Under the pieces are notes generated by a model. The model made no database searches and had not been told where the DNA came from. It saw only the letters and a program-made list of their open reading frames with translations. A stretch of 64,000 nucleotides of DNA from Isoetes taiwanensis (Eukaryota; Streptophyta; Lycopodiopsida; Isoetales; Isoetaceae). A program made the translations under genes and the position numbers. Positions 43,866-57,288 of the stretch are shown here, one piece after another (within the stretch, counting starts at the first letter, position 1; each line of letters begins with the position of its first letter). The stretch covers positions 11,284,413-11,348,412 of the forward strand of contig JAJEKV010000003.1 of NCBI GenBank assembly GCA_021234155.1. The letters run 5' to 3'.

Positions 43866-45125
43866 ATGAGAATGCAAAACAGAAACGTCTTTATATTCAT
43901 AAAAGTATCTATACAGTACCCTTTACACAATTGCCACAGTAAGTGGATTTTCCTAATACTTTCATATCAATTCAAGGACCTAATTGCTGTCACCAAAATC
44001 AGTCAAGATACTATCAGGAATCTGAGAGCCATTCCATTTTCTGACCGGGTCAAAAAATGGTCAATGCCCCTGGCTGATTATGGTGAAATCTGTGGTGAAA
44101 GCCGTGGTGAAAATCGTGGTGAAGGCGTGGTGATGCAAACGTTGTTTTTATATTTCAAAGGGAGAAAAATACATATGGAAATCTACCATACCCGTATAAT
44201 AGTTCATACTTCTTATGAAATGAAGTATCTCGAGAAAAATCGAGGAAAACTATAACCACGAGCTTCTAGTATTATCAAAATGCATTAGAGATGACATACG
44301 ATTCTTGGGCCTGTCGATCCCGCATTGTGAGATCTGTAACTCTTCTTCTTCAAAGTGCGTTCAAGACTTCATCAAGTGTTTTACGCTGAATAGTTGGTGT
44401 AATCCAAACAACACTAAAACATGAGCTTCTCGTTTACGCTCCCCACTTATGATCTGATTCATAAAGTATTGTCTCGGGTTGTTGTGTCTCCATGCATCGG
44501 CTTTGTTGAGCACTTTTTAATGGCTGAAGCATGGATCATTTCACCTTTAGTTGGATGAACATATCCTCTTCCTCAAGCACGGGGAGCTGAGAACTCATCC
44601 TCGAAATCATACACCACCCCGAACCCCATCGACCGCACCGACTCTGTTAAGTCTCACCGTGCATCTATGTAAACAACATCATCCATGTAAAACAACATCT
44701 ACTACAAAGAAAGGCAACCGCCTATCAACGCCTTGGCTTCTAATTCTTTAAGCCCATCGGGGAATTAACCTATGTTTTAAGCCTAGAATACCTCGAATTC
44801 ATGGGTCCTCCGGCTCCTCTAATATCCGCCTCTGTTCTGGTTTATTTGCTCGATATAGGTCCTACCGGATCATTTTGCATTTGAACCGGTGAAATTGTTT
44901 GTGCTCGTGTTCTCCTTCGTTTTCTTCCGCCATAGCTGGATTGTGATAAGCCAATGTCGCATGCAAAACTAGATTTATGGTTTTCCCCAATGCTTCTGCC
45001 GCGACCCGACTTTTGAATGATTGACCTTGCATTTGATGTGACATTTCCAATGATTCTCTGTCCCATTACGTCCATCCTTAATGTAATTTTTCGTTGTGTC
45101 ACTTTCACCCCCTGTCAATTAAATA
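43866..45125. other. no gene supported
   Basis: Includes a short GTGGTGAAA-type tandem repeat (44088-44130). The minus-strand open stretch 44842-45108 is basic (GGRKRRRTRAQT), without a domain. Nothing else is recognised. Confidence 0.4.
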
Positions 45126-45169
45126 GTGAGATTTCTATTAAACATAGCATATATTACTGGACATTCATC

Positions 45170-45540
45170 TTACACCTCGTTTATTCACCACACTAGGCAC
45201 CACATAGAATATATTACATCATTTATTTTACACCATATTTTTCACCACACTAGGCACCACACTAGGCACCACACTAGACACCACACCATGTTATTCACCA
45301 CACTAGGGACCACATAGCATATATTACAAACATTTATTTTACACCATGTTATTCACCACACTAGGCACCACAAAGCGTATATTTAGAGCATTTATTTTAC
45401 ACCATATTTTTCACCACACTAGGCACCACATAGCATATATTACAGCATGTATTTTTACACCATGTTATTCACCACACTAGGCACCACAAAGCATATATTG
45501 ACATCATTTATTTCACACCACGTGCCTCACCACACTAAGC
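45170..45540. repeat. tandem array, about 85-bp units
   Basis: Units contain CATTTATTTTACACCATGTT, ATTCACCACACTAGGCACCA and CATAGCATATATTACA in order, about four copies with small indels. A shorter repeat, CAAGCAATCACTAACCAC, follows twice at about 45585-45635. Confidence 0.9.
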
Positions 45541-46274
45541 GAAGACATATCATATATCCACGATTAATAGGCACCACACACCACAAGCAATCACTAACCA
45601 CGGCAACCACATATCACAAGCAATCACTAACCACATACCACATTAATAATAAAAATGTGGTGAAGATGAAGAAATGAAATAACACGTGTGATTCTTCCGG
45701 ATAGTGAGTGGCATGATCCTCTCTTACATTTAGTTCCAATCTTAGAACTTAACATCCTTTGCATTTGGAGAGACCCTCTTGTTTTTCGGTCCAAAATTGT
45801 TTTGCAAGTTCTATGACGGGGTTGGGAATTGCATCTGCTCTTCTAACTCTTTTGTACAAAACCCATTTCCCCCCCTTTGCAATCTATCTCTTCCCTCTTC
45901 AATTTTGCTTTGGTAAGATTCCTAGGATGAACACCCGCCAGCTGGTTTACCAAAACCCCGAAACAGCGGCGGGATTAGCACTTTTCGGTATTAATGCTTC
46001 CTCTTACGGCCATAGCAAGGCAACTACTCTTGGTCGCTAAACTGTCATTCTTTGTTAGACTTCTTCACAAGTTGAATGGAAGCCACGAGGTTGCTGACCA
46101 CAATGCTCTTGGCTTGCAAATCTTTCGGCTCTTAGCCAAGTCTGTTGTCCATTGTGTCATCTACTTGAAAAAATCTAGTAAAACCTCTTTCTTATCATTT
46201 GTTAGACAAGCCTTTAGTGGTGCTATGAAATGAAGATAACAATTTTAATACCATCCGGCGCCTAGTAGAGGCCG

Positions 46275-46657
46275 TTAAGTGGATCCTCCCTCTGCTGATG
46301 CAATTTTTGCTAATTCTTCTTTAGCTTCCCTTTGTCTTTTCCTTTGGCGTCTTTTATGATCCCGTCTTGTTTCGGGTTCTCTAGCTCTTACACGTTGCTC
46401 GGTTTGAGATTTTAGGCATTTGCTTCCAAATTAAATGATTGAAGGTATGAACAGGATTGATCCAGCCGGATTAAAAGCGCCATAGCCGTGTGCTTCGGGA
46501 AAGGCGGGTGGGTCGTGGGTTTTAGAAATCGGTTCGGTGGAGATTGGAATGGGGCGGGTGGCGTAGGAAATTGAATGGGGCGGGTGGTGGCGTAGGAATC
46601 GGGTTGTTGCAGTTCAAGAAATGATTGAATCCGGGCAGTACATGCACTAGGCGCCAA
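46275..46657 (-). other. unidentified coding-like pieces, Pro-rich then basic
   Basis: The minus-strand frame 46657-46412 is Pro/Ser-rich (FPTPPAPFQSPPNRFLKPTT). An overlapping frame, about 46430-46275, is strongly basic (DHKRRQRKRQREAKEELAKI) and ends in a stop. They could be two parts of one broken gene. No domain recognised. Confidence 0.25.
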
Positions 46658-46744
46658 ACAAACATTTAAAATCGCACCACAAATTTGATATCTCCCACCA
46701 CATTTTTAGGGGGGACAGGGGGGACACCCAGGGTGTTCCACTAC

Positions 46745-47060
46745 AACATGCTTTCACCCGACTCCTAAAGAAGAAAGATTTTGTCCAAGTTGTATGGATC
46801 CGAAGATTAAATCAAAGGTACATACTTTTTTAGAATGTCCTGCATATGAGCATATTAGATTGAGATATAGCATTTCTGGCACTACTTTACCTGAATTGCT
46901 GAACACTCCTCCATATACTCTTGGTTCGTACCTACGGGAGTTATGGAAGCAGCGTACGGATATTATTGAATTGTTTAATCATGGTGAAATATTGGAAAAT
47001 AGTATGGACCTTGATTGATTGTATAGTTTGCCATATGGGCCTGAGGGTCCGAAATGGCTT
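46745..47060 (+). mobile_element. LINE 3' terminal fragment
   Basis: The frame reads FHPTPKEERFCPSC then VHTFLECPAYEHIRLRY, i.e. Cys-x2-Cys ... His-x4-Cys, the zinc knuckle typical of the C-terminus of non-LTR retrotransposon RT proteins. It ends at a stop at about 47016. AATAAA follows, just before the TTTA array. The 5' remainder is absent. Confidence 0.55.
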
Positions 47061-47062
47061 GA

Positions 47063-47095
47063 ATAAACATTTATTTATTTATTTATTTATTTAAA
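47063..47095. repeat. (TTTA)n microsatellite between two LINE remnants
   Basis: About seven TTTA units. On the minus strand this is (TAAA)n and forms the tail of the LINE remnant at 47096-48825. Confidence 0.9.
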
Positions 47096-48825
47096 GGTCA
47101 AAAGAAGGGAGGAAGGAAGGAAGTATATTTTAACGTCGACGGAGGCCAACTGGCCTATGAGACGGTGATACAATATAGTGGAAAGTTTCCAAACATAAAA
47201 GAAAACCACAAAAACCCTATACAATGTGTCTCTATCACTGGGATGAAAAAACCCCCCGTGTGGGAGGAAAAACCCTTGTGGTAGGCGTTGAGAGGTCCTA
47301 TGTGGGCGCTTAAATTCCCTGTGCTGAGGGACTCCCTGACGGCGGAGACTTGCAGAATGTAGGATGCGAGAGTGCAACCATTGGCGAAGCCAGCAGTTGA
47401 TGAATTGCTATCTCGAGCATCACGAGATCGGCATGGCTTGAGTCGGATGTGTGCATATCTTTGGGCATTCTGTAGAGCATGGTGTTCATCTTCTACTATT
47501 TGCATGTGATAGCACCGCATAATCTCTCATCGCGGGATTCTCTCGCCTCCATCCGCAGTACCCAAATGATGCATCTCAGATGCGAGATGGTGGGACCCTG
47601 TCCTTATTGCGACTATAGCTCTTCGTTTCTTGGTAGAGATGTGTGCCTTCAAATCTTGGTGGGGCCATGTTCAGCGGCGGATTAACCTGCGTGTGGTAGT
47701 GCTCGTTTTGGGCTTTGCAAAGTGGGCATCCCACGGAGAGGCGACAAAGTGCTCATTCAAATGCGGCTCTGCTCCACGCGATATCCGACATATCCATAAT
47801 GTCTTTGATAGTCTATGGACCATCTTGCGAACCATCCCCTACAATGCTCACCCACACTCTCTTCAGATGTGTGGCCCTTGTCTAATAACGAGAGCCGGGA
47901 GGAAGGCGTTGTGCATCCATTACGTCAACCTTATGGAAATCGCCAAGGTGTGCTGCGCGCAAGAATCTTTGCCGAGGGCCAAAAGCCGATCTCATCTGAT
48001 AAAATCGGATAAGGCACCATGTCCTTGGCGCCTAGAAGCGTATGTCGGGGAAAATTACATAGTCTCTAGCTTATCCCAAGTACCCTTTCTAACCGCTGGG
48101 CCCCAGACCTCTATCCCATACAACAATACTGGTTCCACGAGTGCTCGAAACAGGTGTTCTTTGCGTGCCCAATCGCAGAGATCTATTCTGTAACAGCTAT
48201 TATGCATTGCATACAAGGCTTTCCATCCCGCGCTGACCCTTCTTTCATCCCATAGCGTGTTAGCAGAGAAATTGATTCCCAGATACTTAAAGGTCCTTAC
48301 AACTTCCATCCTTTGTCCTCTGTAATAGAAGTTTGGGATATCATGTTGCGCAGACAGGATTGGCAACAACTTGGTTTCTGGCGGTTGACCGTCATTCCTG
48401 CTATGTCCGCGAAATTGGTGAGAGCATCCAAATGTTCTGCATACTCCTAGGCTGTATGGGACAATAAACCCCCGGATCGTGCGCATAGAGCAAGCTTTCT
48501 CTTGTATATGCCTCGGCATAGGGCCACCACCTCCATGTTCTTGCATCCAGGTCTCCAACTTGTCAATATATAGTCCAAAAAGTGTTGGAGATAACGGGCA
48601 TCCCTGTTTAACACCTATGGTGCTGTTCACCCGGTGGTCTGACGCAGGCAAAGTGGCATATATACCGTCATAGAGCCGGTAGATGGCATTCTGCAAATCC
48701 TGTGGGACATGTAGCTCCTGCAAGCGTTGCCACAACATGTCCCGAGTGACCGTATCATATGCCGTCTTAAAATCCACGAAACAGCAATACGTCACATCGT
48801 GCATTGCGGCTAGCTTCCATAAGGA
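47096..48825 (-). mobile_element. 5'-truncated non-LTR retrotransposon (RT remnant)
   Basis: The minus strand reads an RT: FVDFKTAYDTVTRDMLW (motif A), NSTIGVKQGCPLSPTLFGLY, then a degraded motif C (no YADD in frame), FKYLGINFSANTLWDERR and LVEPVLLYGIEVWG. Near 47480 it reads VEDEHHALQNAQRYAHIR, a C-terminal zinc-knuckle remnant whose last Cys is Ala. It starts abruptly near 48825 (MHDVTYCCF) and has frameshifts between 48050 and 47520. It ends in (TAAA)n. It is a different family from the L1-type element at 20827. Confidence 0.75.
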
Positions 48826-50337
48826 TTATATATGGTAAGACACATGTATTATATACTTACGGGTACTTAGGATTGTATAATATGGCCTGCAAATATGAAC
48901 ATAGCTATATGGCTATGTCAAAGAATGACATATGATTATAGACTTAGGAATGGTCCACACATGTTACTATATGCCATAATAACAAAGTAGTGGTCGTGAA
49001 TATTGAAAAAATTGGCAAGATTAAGTAGTATCAAATACTACATTAATGATGATAACAAAGATGTTGACTGTAAGATTCGAATTTATGTCGGACATGAAGT
49101 TATTGGGATATTCATGCAATATGAGTGGAATGTTGCCGACAAGGTCAAGAATGAGCATAATGATATGCTTGTATATGAAGATATTGGCTTAGGTATAATC
49201 TACCAGAGATAAGCATTTTCAATTGTTTGAAGTTGATTATTTTCGATAGGTACAACTTACTAAGGGATATAAAAAGAGTTTAAGTTAGGGAAGTAGCCAG
49301 AGTAACTTTAGTAAACATTGATGTCACGTTCAAGAACATATCGAGGATGGTTGGGAAGGAATTAAAATAACAAATGTGACGAGCCTGCCTGGCAACTCGG
49401 GATCGTGTCTAACTTAATGCTAGATTTATGTTGTGAATTTAGGTGAAGAATTAAATCTTCCTTTGCAATTGAAATTCACAGTCTAAACTCGACAGACAAC
49501 TCTGCTTATACATTCAACATATTCAAGAACTTAATATATTCCAATCTCTAATTGAGCAAGTTAAATAGAAACTTCTAGCTTTAGAACTCAAGCATGATTC
49601 CCGGCTACATTGTCGCCATCAACTTGACCGCTGCCTTGTGGATTCACTGCACATGCACTCAATGGGGTTAGTCCTCGTGACTAAGTGGGGATCCCATAGC
49701 TGCTGGTGCACTCTAGAATCTTGGATAACCATGAACAATTCAAAACACAAGATGCTATGGTGCAATGCTAGACAATGACAACATGACAACAAAAGAAACA
49801 TCATAAGCATCAGGAGCAAGGAACACAAAGCCAAAGTACCAAAACAAGATAAACAAATCTCCGGGACAATGGGAAGCTCAGCCAGCCTACATGCAGGCCC
49901 TATTAGCAGAGAAATGCCCATCCAGCTCACATTTCGAGCCCCCTTGGTGGAGTTGGTGGGGTGAACCTCGTATGCGCATACCCTTCCCAGCCCACGTCTG
50001 GTGCTGGGGGGCCTCTTACCATGGGGTTACAAAGGTGAGGAAGCTATGCCTGTGAGGAAGCCACATCCTGCGTCACAGAGCACAAGAAGAACATAGAACA
50101 CAGATGACATAAGAATGCCGGAACTACCCAGGCCACCGAACCTGGAAGTCCGACCCCGGATGATCCAAGTACATAACACAATACTAAGATAAGAAGCAAT
50201 TACCAGATTATGACATGTGATGTTCAATTATGACCTTTATAATACATGTGCAGACCACTCTTGCCGAGGATGTCCATGGTCACAACAGTCTATCACAATC
50301 AAAGCAACTAGCTCCATAATTATGTCACATTGATGGT
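48826..50337. other. no gene supported
   Basis: AT-rich to about 49600, then more balanced. Open frames at 49003-49212 and 49619-49930 (minus) show no domain. Nothing repetitive stood out. Confidence 0.4.
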
Positions 50338-50968
50338 GTGCCATTGCCTCGCGCCCACAAGGGGACAACTTCTCAATGTTATTCAAATAAGCCACCCTTA
50401 GCTATGGTTTTTATATTATTACTAGAAAGGGCTCTCTCTCCCCAACCTTCTTCTCTCTTCTCTCTCTTCTGCTGTGGCCATGCTCCTTCTCTTCGCATCA
50501 TTCCATTCGGCTTTCGGCTCTCTTCTCTTCCCCTCTCTCCGGCCTCGGCCTGCCGCCTCGATCTGGGCCCACCCATGCCCTTTTTTTTTGTACTATTCCT
50601 CGGCTCAGTAGAAGCCTCACGTATTTCACTTCTCAATTTGGACCCCATTTCCCTTTTTGTAGCATCTCTCTCCTCTCTCTTAACTCCTCTCTCTCTCCCT
50701 TCTCTCTCTACCTTCTCTCTACTCTCTATTCTCTCTCTTCTCTCTCTCTACATTCTTTCTTTTCTCTTTTCTTCTCTCTCTTCTCTCTACATCTATCTTC
50801 TCTCTCTCCAGCCCTTCTCTCCTTCTCTCTCTTGTCTCTTCTCTCCTCCCTCTCTCTCCATTACTCTCTTCTCTCTCTTCCTCTCCTCTCATCTCTCTCT
50901 TCTCACATCTCTCTTATCTCCCCCTCTCTCTCTCCTCTCCTCTCTTCTCCCTCTCTCTATCTCCGCAT

Positions 50969-51000
<32 letters not shown>

Positions 51001-51689
51001 TCTCCCCTTTGTCTTTCTCCCTCTCTTCTCTTCCCCCTCTCTCTCTTCTCTCTCCCTCTCTCTTCTCTCTTTCCTTTCTCTTCTCTCCTCCCTTTTCCTC
51101 TCCTCTTCTCTCTTTTCTCTCTCTTCTCTCTTCTCTCTCCTCCCTCTCTCTTATCTCTCCTCTCTGCTCCCTCTCTTTTTGCCCTTCTCTCTCTACTCCC
51201 TATTCTCTCTTCTCTCTCTTCTCTATCTCCTCCCCTCCCCTCCCTCTCCTCTCTCTTTCCTCTCTCTCTTCTCCTCTCTATTTCCTCCATCTCTCCCTAT
51301 TCTCTCTTCTCTCTCTTCTCTATCTCCTCCTCCCTCTCCTCTCCCTCTCTCTTTCTCCTCTCTATTTCCTACTCTCTCCTATTTCCTCCATCTCTCTCTC
51401 ATCTCTCTTCTCCCTCCTCCTCTCTCTCCTCTCTCTTCTTCACCAAGCCTGCTCCTGTCTCTTCTTCCCCTCTCTCTTTCCAGCTCTCTTCTCTCTCCTC
51501 TCTCTTCTTTTCCCTCACTTTGACTCTCTCTTCTCTCTTCTTATATAAACTTCTCTCTCTCCTCCTCTTTAACCATATATACTCTCTCCTCCCTCCCTCT
51601 GTTCCATTACCAACAAGAGGTATCGTTCATGGGCATGCTCACATGCCATGTTCTCAGCACTGCTCTCTCGCTATAACTTTCTGTTCCCT

Positions 51690-51960
51690 CAAATGTTTAT
51701 ATATATATAAATATTTATATATACATAGCTATATATATATAATATATATATATATGTTACATATATATATAACTGCACCACTCTTTGCATATATATATAC
51801 TTGTACTTGCATCTCTTTATATATATATAACCATATCCTTGTCATATATATAAACCATATATATATGCATTTATATAGCTATATATAGCTACTCTATATA
51901 TACATATATACTTATATATTCTCTTTCTCCTATATAGCTTCTCCTCTTTGTCCCTCCTCT
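51690..51960. repeat. (TA)n-rich segment inside the CT field
   Basis: Interrupted TATATA tracts with short GC-containing words (CATATATATAC, GCTATATATAGC). It separates two CT blocks. Confidence 0.9.
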
Positions 51961-52239
51961 CTATTTTCTCAGTCTCTCTCTCATCTCTCTTCTCCCTCCT
52001 CCTCTCTCTCTCCTCTCTCTTCTTTCACTTATACTCCTGCATATATGCTTTCCCTCTCTCTCTTTTTAGCTCTCCTCTCTCTCTTCTCTCTCTCTACATG
52101 GGGCCACATCTACTACCTCTACTACCAATTCTAAAAGTATGTCAATTCCTAAGTATCCATGTGGAAGCACACACACCTATCATACCCCATCACACTTACT
52201 ATCAATTCCAAAGTATCACCTCAGAATATTCTATTTTGA

Positions 52240-52690
52240 GCATTTGCAAGGTTTTCAAGAAACTTTCTGCTTCTAGGCTGAGGTGCTTCTAGAGCATAAG
52301 TGGTTGCCCTATAGCATACGGAATCAATACTGTTTTGAGGAGTTTTACAGAAGTTTAAAACTAAAACTTTCCTATTTTTAGGCGAGGTGCTTACCTTGAG
52401 CATGCACGGAACATTCAAGAACATTCTGGTGAGGCATTTACCAAGTTTCAAAAACTTTCTATTTTTTGGGTATTTGAGGTGCTTACCCATGAGCATCTGT
52501 AACATTCCACCACATTTTATTTTTGAGCATTTGCAAAGTTTAAAAAACTTTCTATTTACGGAGCTGAAACTTTCTATTTTTAGACTGGGGTGCTTTTACC
52601 CATAGTGGAACGTTAAACATTCTAATGCGAGCAAAGTTTCAAAAAACTTTCTATTTTAGATTGAAACTTTTATTTTTTAGATTGACTCTA
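52240..52690. repeat. diverged tandem repeat, units about 85-120 bp
   Basis: AAACTTTCTATTTTTAG and GAGGTGCTTAC(C) followed by a GAGCAT word recur about four times with drift. Lies between two CT blocks. Confidence 0.75.
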
Positions 52691-53236
52691 TCTTTCTCTG
52701 CGATTTCTCTATTTCTCTCTCTCTCTCTTCTCTCCTCTCTCTCCCTCTCTCCCTCTCTCTTCTCTCCTCTTCTCTCTCCTCTCCCTCCTCTCTTTCTCTC
52801 TCCTCTCTCTTTGTCTCTCTCTCTCCCCCTCTCTCTCCTCTCCCTGTCTCTCTTCTCTTCCCTTTTCTCTCTTCTTTTCTCTCTCTCTCTCTCTCTCCTC
52901 TCTCCCTCTTTGTCTCTCCTCTCTCTTCTCTTCTCTTTGTTTTACCCTCTCTCTCTCTCTCCCCTTTTTCCTATCACTCCTCTATTTCTCTCTCCTCTCT
53001 CTTCTCTCTCCTCTCTCTCTCCTCTCTCTCTCTCTGGGCTCCCTTCTCTCCTCTCTCTCCTCTCTCCTGTCCTCTTCTTCCCCCCTCCCTCTGGCTGTAT
53101 GGCTCATACTTTCTAACTACTCTATCTATCTCCCCCCCTCTCTCTCTCTCTTCTATCTCCTCCCCTCTCTCTCTCCTCTCTCTTCTCTCTCCTCTCTCTC
53201 TCCCATCACGTCTTTCCCTCTTCTCTCTCTAGCTTC

Positions 53237-53266
53237 ATTCTAGAGACATTCTAGAAGGTTCTAGAA
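53237..53266. promoter_or_regulatory. heat-shock-element motif, module 1
   Basis: A 4-unit perfect run TTC-2-GAA-2-TTC-2-GAA (TTCTAGAAGGTTCTAGAA), preceded by a further TTCTAGAG with one extra base of spacing. HSF trimers bind three or more such alternating units (established knowledge). Function here is inferred. Confidence 0.7.
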
Positions 53267-53345
53267 TCATCGAGCTTTTGAGTAACCAAGGAATTTCCAT
53301 TCCTAGCCTTAACTAAGTATGGACTTCTTATTATTTTAATAAAAG

Positions 53346-53425
53346 TACGAGGTTGGTCTAGTGGTAAGGGGTGGGGGTTTGGGGAATGCAATGTCAGGGT
53401 TCAGAGTCAGGTGGTAAACCAAAAA
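53346..53425 (+). mobile_element. tRNA-like SINE region, module 1
   Basis: A-box-like TGGTCTAGTGG (53354-53364) and degenerate B-box-like GGTTCAGAGTC (53398-53408), 44 bp apart, as in tRNA-derived SINE heads. Followed by AAACCAAAAAATTTTGT, shared by the other modules. Confidence 0.6.
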
Positions 53426-56074
53426 ATTTTGTTCACCAAACTTGGGAGCTTTTGAGGCCAAGGCCCGCAGTTGACCCAGATCAAATACGTGGCTGGCACC
53501 CTCCGTCGGGATGAGGTGGGTGGAAGGCAGGGCCTCACTCACTCACTCACTGCAGGCAGGACTCACGGACTATTTCTTTATTATATAGGGCTGAGGGCAG
53601 GCGGCCAGTAGGGCCTTTCTCTTTACCTGCCTCCGACAGTAGGCAGCCTCAGAGCATTTTCCTTCGATACGGACCCACCCATGCCCTTTTTGTGTAGTAT
53701 TCCTGGAAACAAGTAGGCCCTTTCGATTTGGACCCATCTCTCAGCTATATATATATAACATATAAAAGCTCTCTCCTCTCTCCCTCTCTCTCTCCTATCT
53801 CTCTCCTCTCTCTTTATTTCTCCCTCTCTCTATCTTCCTCTCTCTATTTTCTATTCCTCTCTCTCTTCTTCCTCCTCTCTCTTCTCTCTCCTCTCTCTTC
53901 CCTCTCTCCTCTCTCTTCCCTCTCTCCTCTCTCTCTTCTCTCTCCTCTCTTCTTCCCCCACCTCTCTCTTTCGACTCTCCTCTTTCTCTTTTCTCTCCTC
54001 TCTCTTCTTTTCCCTCTCTCTCTCCCCCATATCTCACCTCTCTCTCTGTCTCTCTCTCTATTCTCTCTCTCTCCCATCCCTCTTCTCTCTCTAGCTTTTC
54101 TCTCCTCTCTTATCTCTATCTTCTCTCAAGCTCTCTCTATATCTCTCTCTCTCCCCCCTTTACTCTCTTCTCTCTCCTCTCTTTTCTGCTCTCTTTCCTC
54201 TATTTCCTTTCTTCTCTCTGCCACTTTCCTCTCCTCTTTCTCTCTCTCCCTCTTTTCCTTCTCTCCTATCTCTCTCCTCTCTCCCCTTTCCCTCCTCCTA
54301 TCTCTCCCTCTCCATGTATCTCTCTTCCTCTCCTCTCTCTTCTTTTCTCTCCTCTCTCCTCCCCTCTCCTCTCTCCCTCTCTCTCTCTCTCCCCCCTTTC
54401 TCTCCTCTCTCTTTCCCTTTTTCCTTCTCTTCCTCTCTGTCTCTCTCCTCTCTCTCTATTTCTTCCACTCTCTCTCTATCTTTCTCTCTTTCTATTCCTC
54501 TTTCTCTCTCCTCTCTCTTCCCTCTCCTCTCTCTCTTCTCTCTCCTCTCTCTTCTTCCCCTCTCTCTCTTTACATTTGTTTCTCTTCTCTCTCCTCTCTC
54601 TTCTTCCCCCCCTCTCTCTCCCCATGTCTCTTCCCTCTCTCTCTCTCTCTGTCTCCTCTCTCCCATCCCTCTTCTCTCTCTCTAGCTTTTCTCTCCTCTC
54701 TTCTTTCTATCCCTCTCTCTCCCTCTCTCTCTCTTGCTATCTCTCTCTCTCTCCTCCTTTCTCTCTTCTCTCCTCTCTCTTCTCTTTCTCTTTTTCTCTC
54801 CTCTCTCCTCTCTCTCTCTCTCCTTTCTCCTCTCTCTCTCTTGCTGCTACTGTCTCTCTTCCCTCTCTCTTCTCTCTCTCTCCTCTCTCTCTCCTTTTTT
54901 CCTTCTTTCTCCTCTCTCTCATTTCTCCCCTCCCTCCTGTTTTCTCGAGTCTCTCTCTATCTTTCTCTCTCTCTCCTCTCTCTCTTCCCTTTAACCTTTC
55001 CCTCTTCTCTCTCCTCTCCTCTTTTCTTTCTCTCTTCCCTCTCTTCTCTCTCTCCCTCTCTCTCTCTCTCCTTTTTCCTTCTCTCTCCTATCCTCTCCTC
55101 TCTCTATTTCCCTCTCTCTCTCTATCTTTCTCTCTCTCTCCTCTCTTCCCTCTCCCTTCCCCTTCTCTCTCCTCTCTCTCTCCTCTCTCCTCTCTCATCT
55201 CTCCTCTCTCTCTCATGTGTTCTCTCTCTTCTCTCTCTCCTTTTCTCTCTCCACCTTTTCCTTCTCTCTCTCCTATCTCTCTCTCTCTATTTCTCCCTCT
55301 CTCTTTATCTTTCTCTCTCCTACTCCTCTCTCCTTTATCTCTCCTATCTCTCTGTTTCTCCCTCTCTTTCTATTTCTCCTCTGTCTCTATCTTTCTCCTT
55401 TCTCTCCCTCTCCTCAGTCTTCCCTCTTCTCTCTCCTCTCTCTCTCCTCTCTCTCCTCTTTCCTCTCTCCTCTCTTCTATCTCTCTTCCCTCTTCTCTCT
55501 CTCTCTTGCTCTTTTCTCCTCTCTCTCTCCTCTCTCTCTCTCTCCTCCTTCTCTCTCTTTCCTCTCTCTCCCTCTCCCCTTTCCTCTTCTCTCTCCTCTC
55601 TCTCTCCTCTCTCTGCTCTCTCCTCTCTCTTCTTTTCCCCTCTCTCTACACTCTCTCTTCATCCTCTTCTCTCTCTTCCTCTCCTCTCTCCACTCTCTCT
55701 CCTCTCCTCTATCTCTCTTCCTCTGCGCTCTTCTCTCTCTGTCTTTCTCCTCTTTCTCTCTCCTCTCTACTCTCTCTCTCTATCCTTCTCTCTCTCCTCT
55801 CTCTCTCCCCTCTCCTTTCCCTCTTCTCTCTCCTCTCCTCTCTCATCTCTCTTCTCTCTCCTTTCTCTTCTTCCCCTCCTCTCTCCTCTCTCTCTCTTTC
55901 CTCTCTCTTCTCTCTTTTTCTCTCTCCTCTCTTGCCTCCTCTCTCTCTATTTCTCCCCTCTCTCTCTCTATCTTTCTCTATCTTTTCTGTTATTCCTCTC
56001 TCTCCCTCTTCTCCTCCTCTCTCTTCTCTCTCCTCTCTCTTCTCCCCTCTATCTTCTCTTCTCTCTCTAGCTTC

Positions 56075-56099
56075 ATTCTAGAACATTCTAGAAGGTTCT
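56075..56099. promoter_or_regulatory. heat-shock-element motif, module 2
   Basis: Five perfect alternating units: TTC (56076), GAA, TTC, GAA, TTC (ends 56098), each separated by two bases. Confidence 0.75.
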
Positions 56100-56189
56100 G
56101 GGATCATGAGACTTTTAATTAACAAAGGAATTTCCATTGCCTCGGGCTTAACGCTAAACATGGACTTCCTATTTTTTCAAGAAAGAAGC

Positions 56190-56262
56190 CTTTGGTTGGT
56201 CTGAGTGGTAAGGAGGGTGGGTTTGAAGCGATATCCGAGGTTCAAGTCCATGAGTAAAGCGA
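56190..56262 (+). mobile_element. tRNA-like SINE region, module 2
   Basis: A-box-like TGGTCTGAGTGG (56197-56208; one extra base) and B-box GGTTCAAGTCC (56239-56249), one mismatch from the consensus GGTTCGANTCC. Confidence 0.65.
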
Positions 56263-56963
56263 AAAAAATTTTGTCCACAAACTTGGGGCTTTTGAGAGGT
56301 AAATGCCCACGGGCGACCGGAATCAAGCCGCGGTAAACCTCCTTATATCGTCGATGGGTGTGAAATACTCACTCACTCCACTCACTCCACCACCGGACGC
56401 TCACGCCTTGGCCTATTCTTTTATAATAATAGACTAGAAAAGGGCGGCTTTGCGACCCATTGCGTAGGGTTTCTTTTTGCTCCTACTCGGCTCGTAGGCC
56501 TCTAGGCCAGAGCCTGCACCCAAAAGCCCCTCGGTTGGGCCCACCATGTGCCTATCCCTATCTGCCCTCTTTTCTCTCTCCTCTCTCCTCTCTGTACCCC
56601 TCATCCTCGCCTATCTCTCTCTCTCTTTTCTCTTCTCTCTATCCCCTCTCCAGCGTGTCTCTCTTCTCTCTCCTCTCTCTTCTTATGTCCTCTCTCCTCT
56701 CTTTTCTCCCTCCTCTGTCTTCTCTTCTCTTTTTGTCTTTACCCTCTCCTCTCTCCCTCTCTCTCCCTCTCTCTCTCCTATCTCTCTCCTCTCTCTCTAT
56801 TTCTCCCTCTCTCTCTATCTCCCTCATCTCTATTCTCTCTCCTCTCTCTTCTTTTGTCTCTCCTCTCTCCTTGCTCTCTCTCTCTCCTCTCTTCTTCTTC
56901 TCTCTCTTCTCTCTCCTCCCATGCTCCTTCTCTCTCTCTCCCATCTTTCTCTCTCCCTCTGTA

Positions 56964-56994
<31 letters not shown>

Positions 56995-57239
56995 CCTCTT
57001 CCCTCTCTCTTCTCTCTCCTCTCTCTCCTCCTCTCTCCTAAATCTCTCTTCTTTCCCCCTCTCTCTCCCTCTCTCTTCCCTCTTCCACTTTCTAAGTAGA
57101 GGGCCCTTTTCTTTTGCTCCTTTTGCGCCAAACAAATTTTCGGCGACCTCGCCGGTTGGAGCCCACCATTGTGCCACATCACCTCTGCATAACTTCCCTC
57201 TTTTTCTCTCTCCTCTCTCCTCTCTCTTCCTCTTCCCAC

Positions 57240-57288
<49 letters not shown>

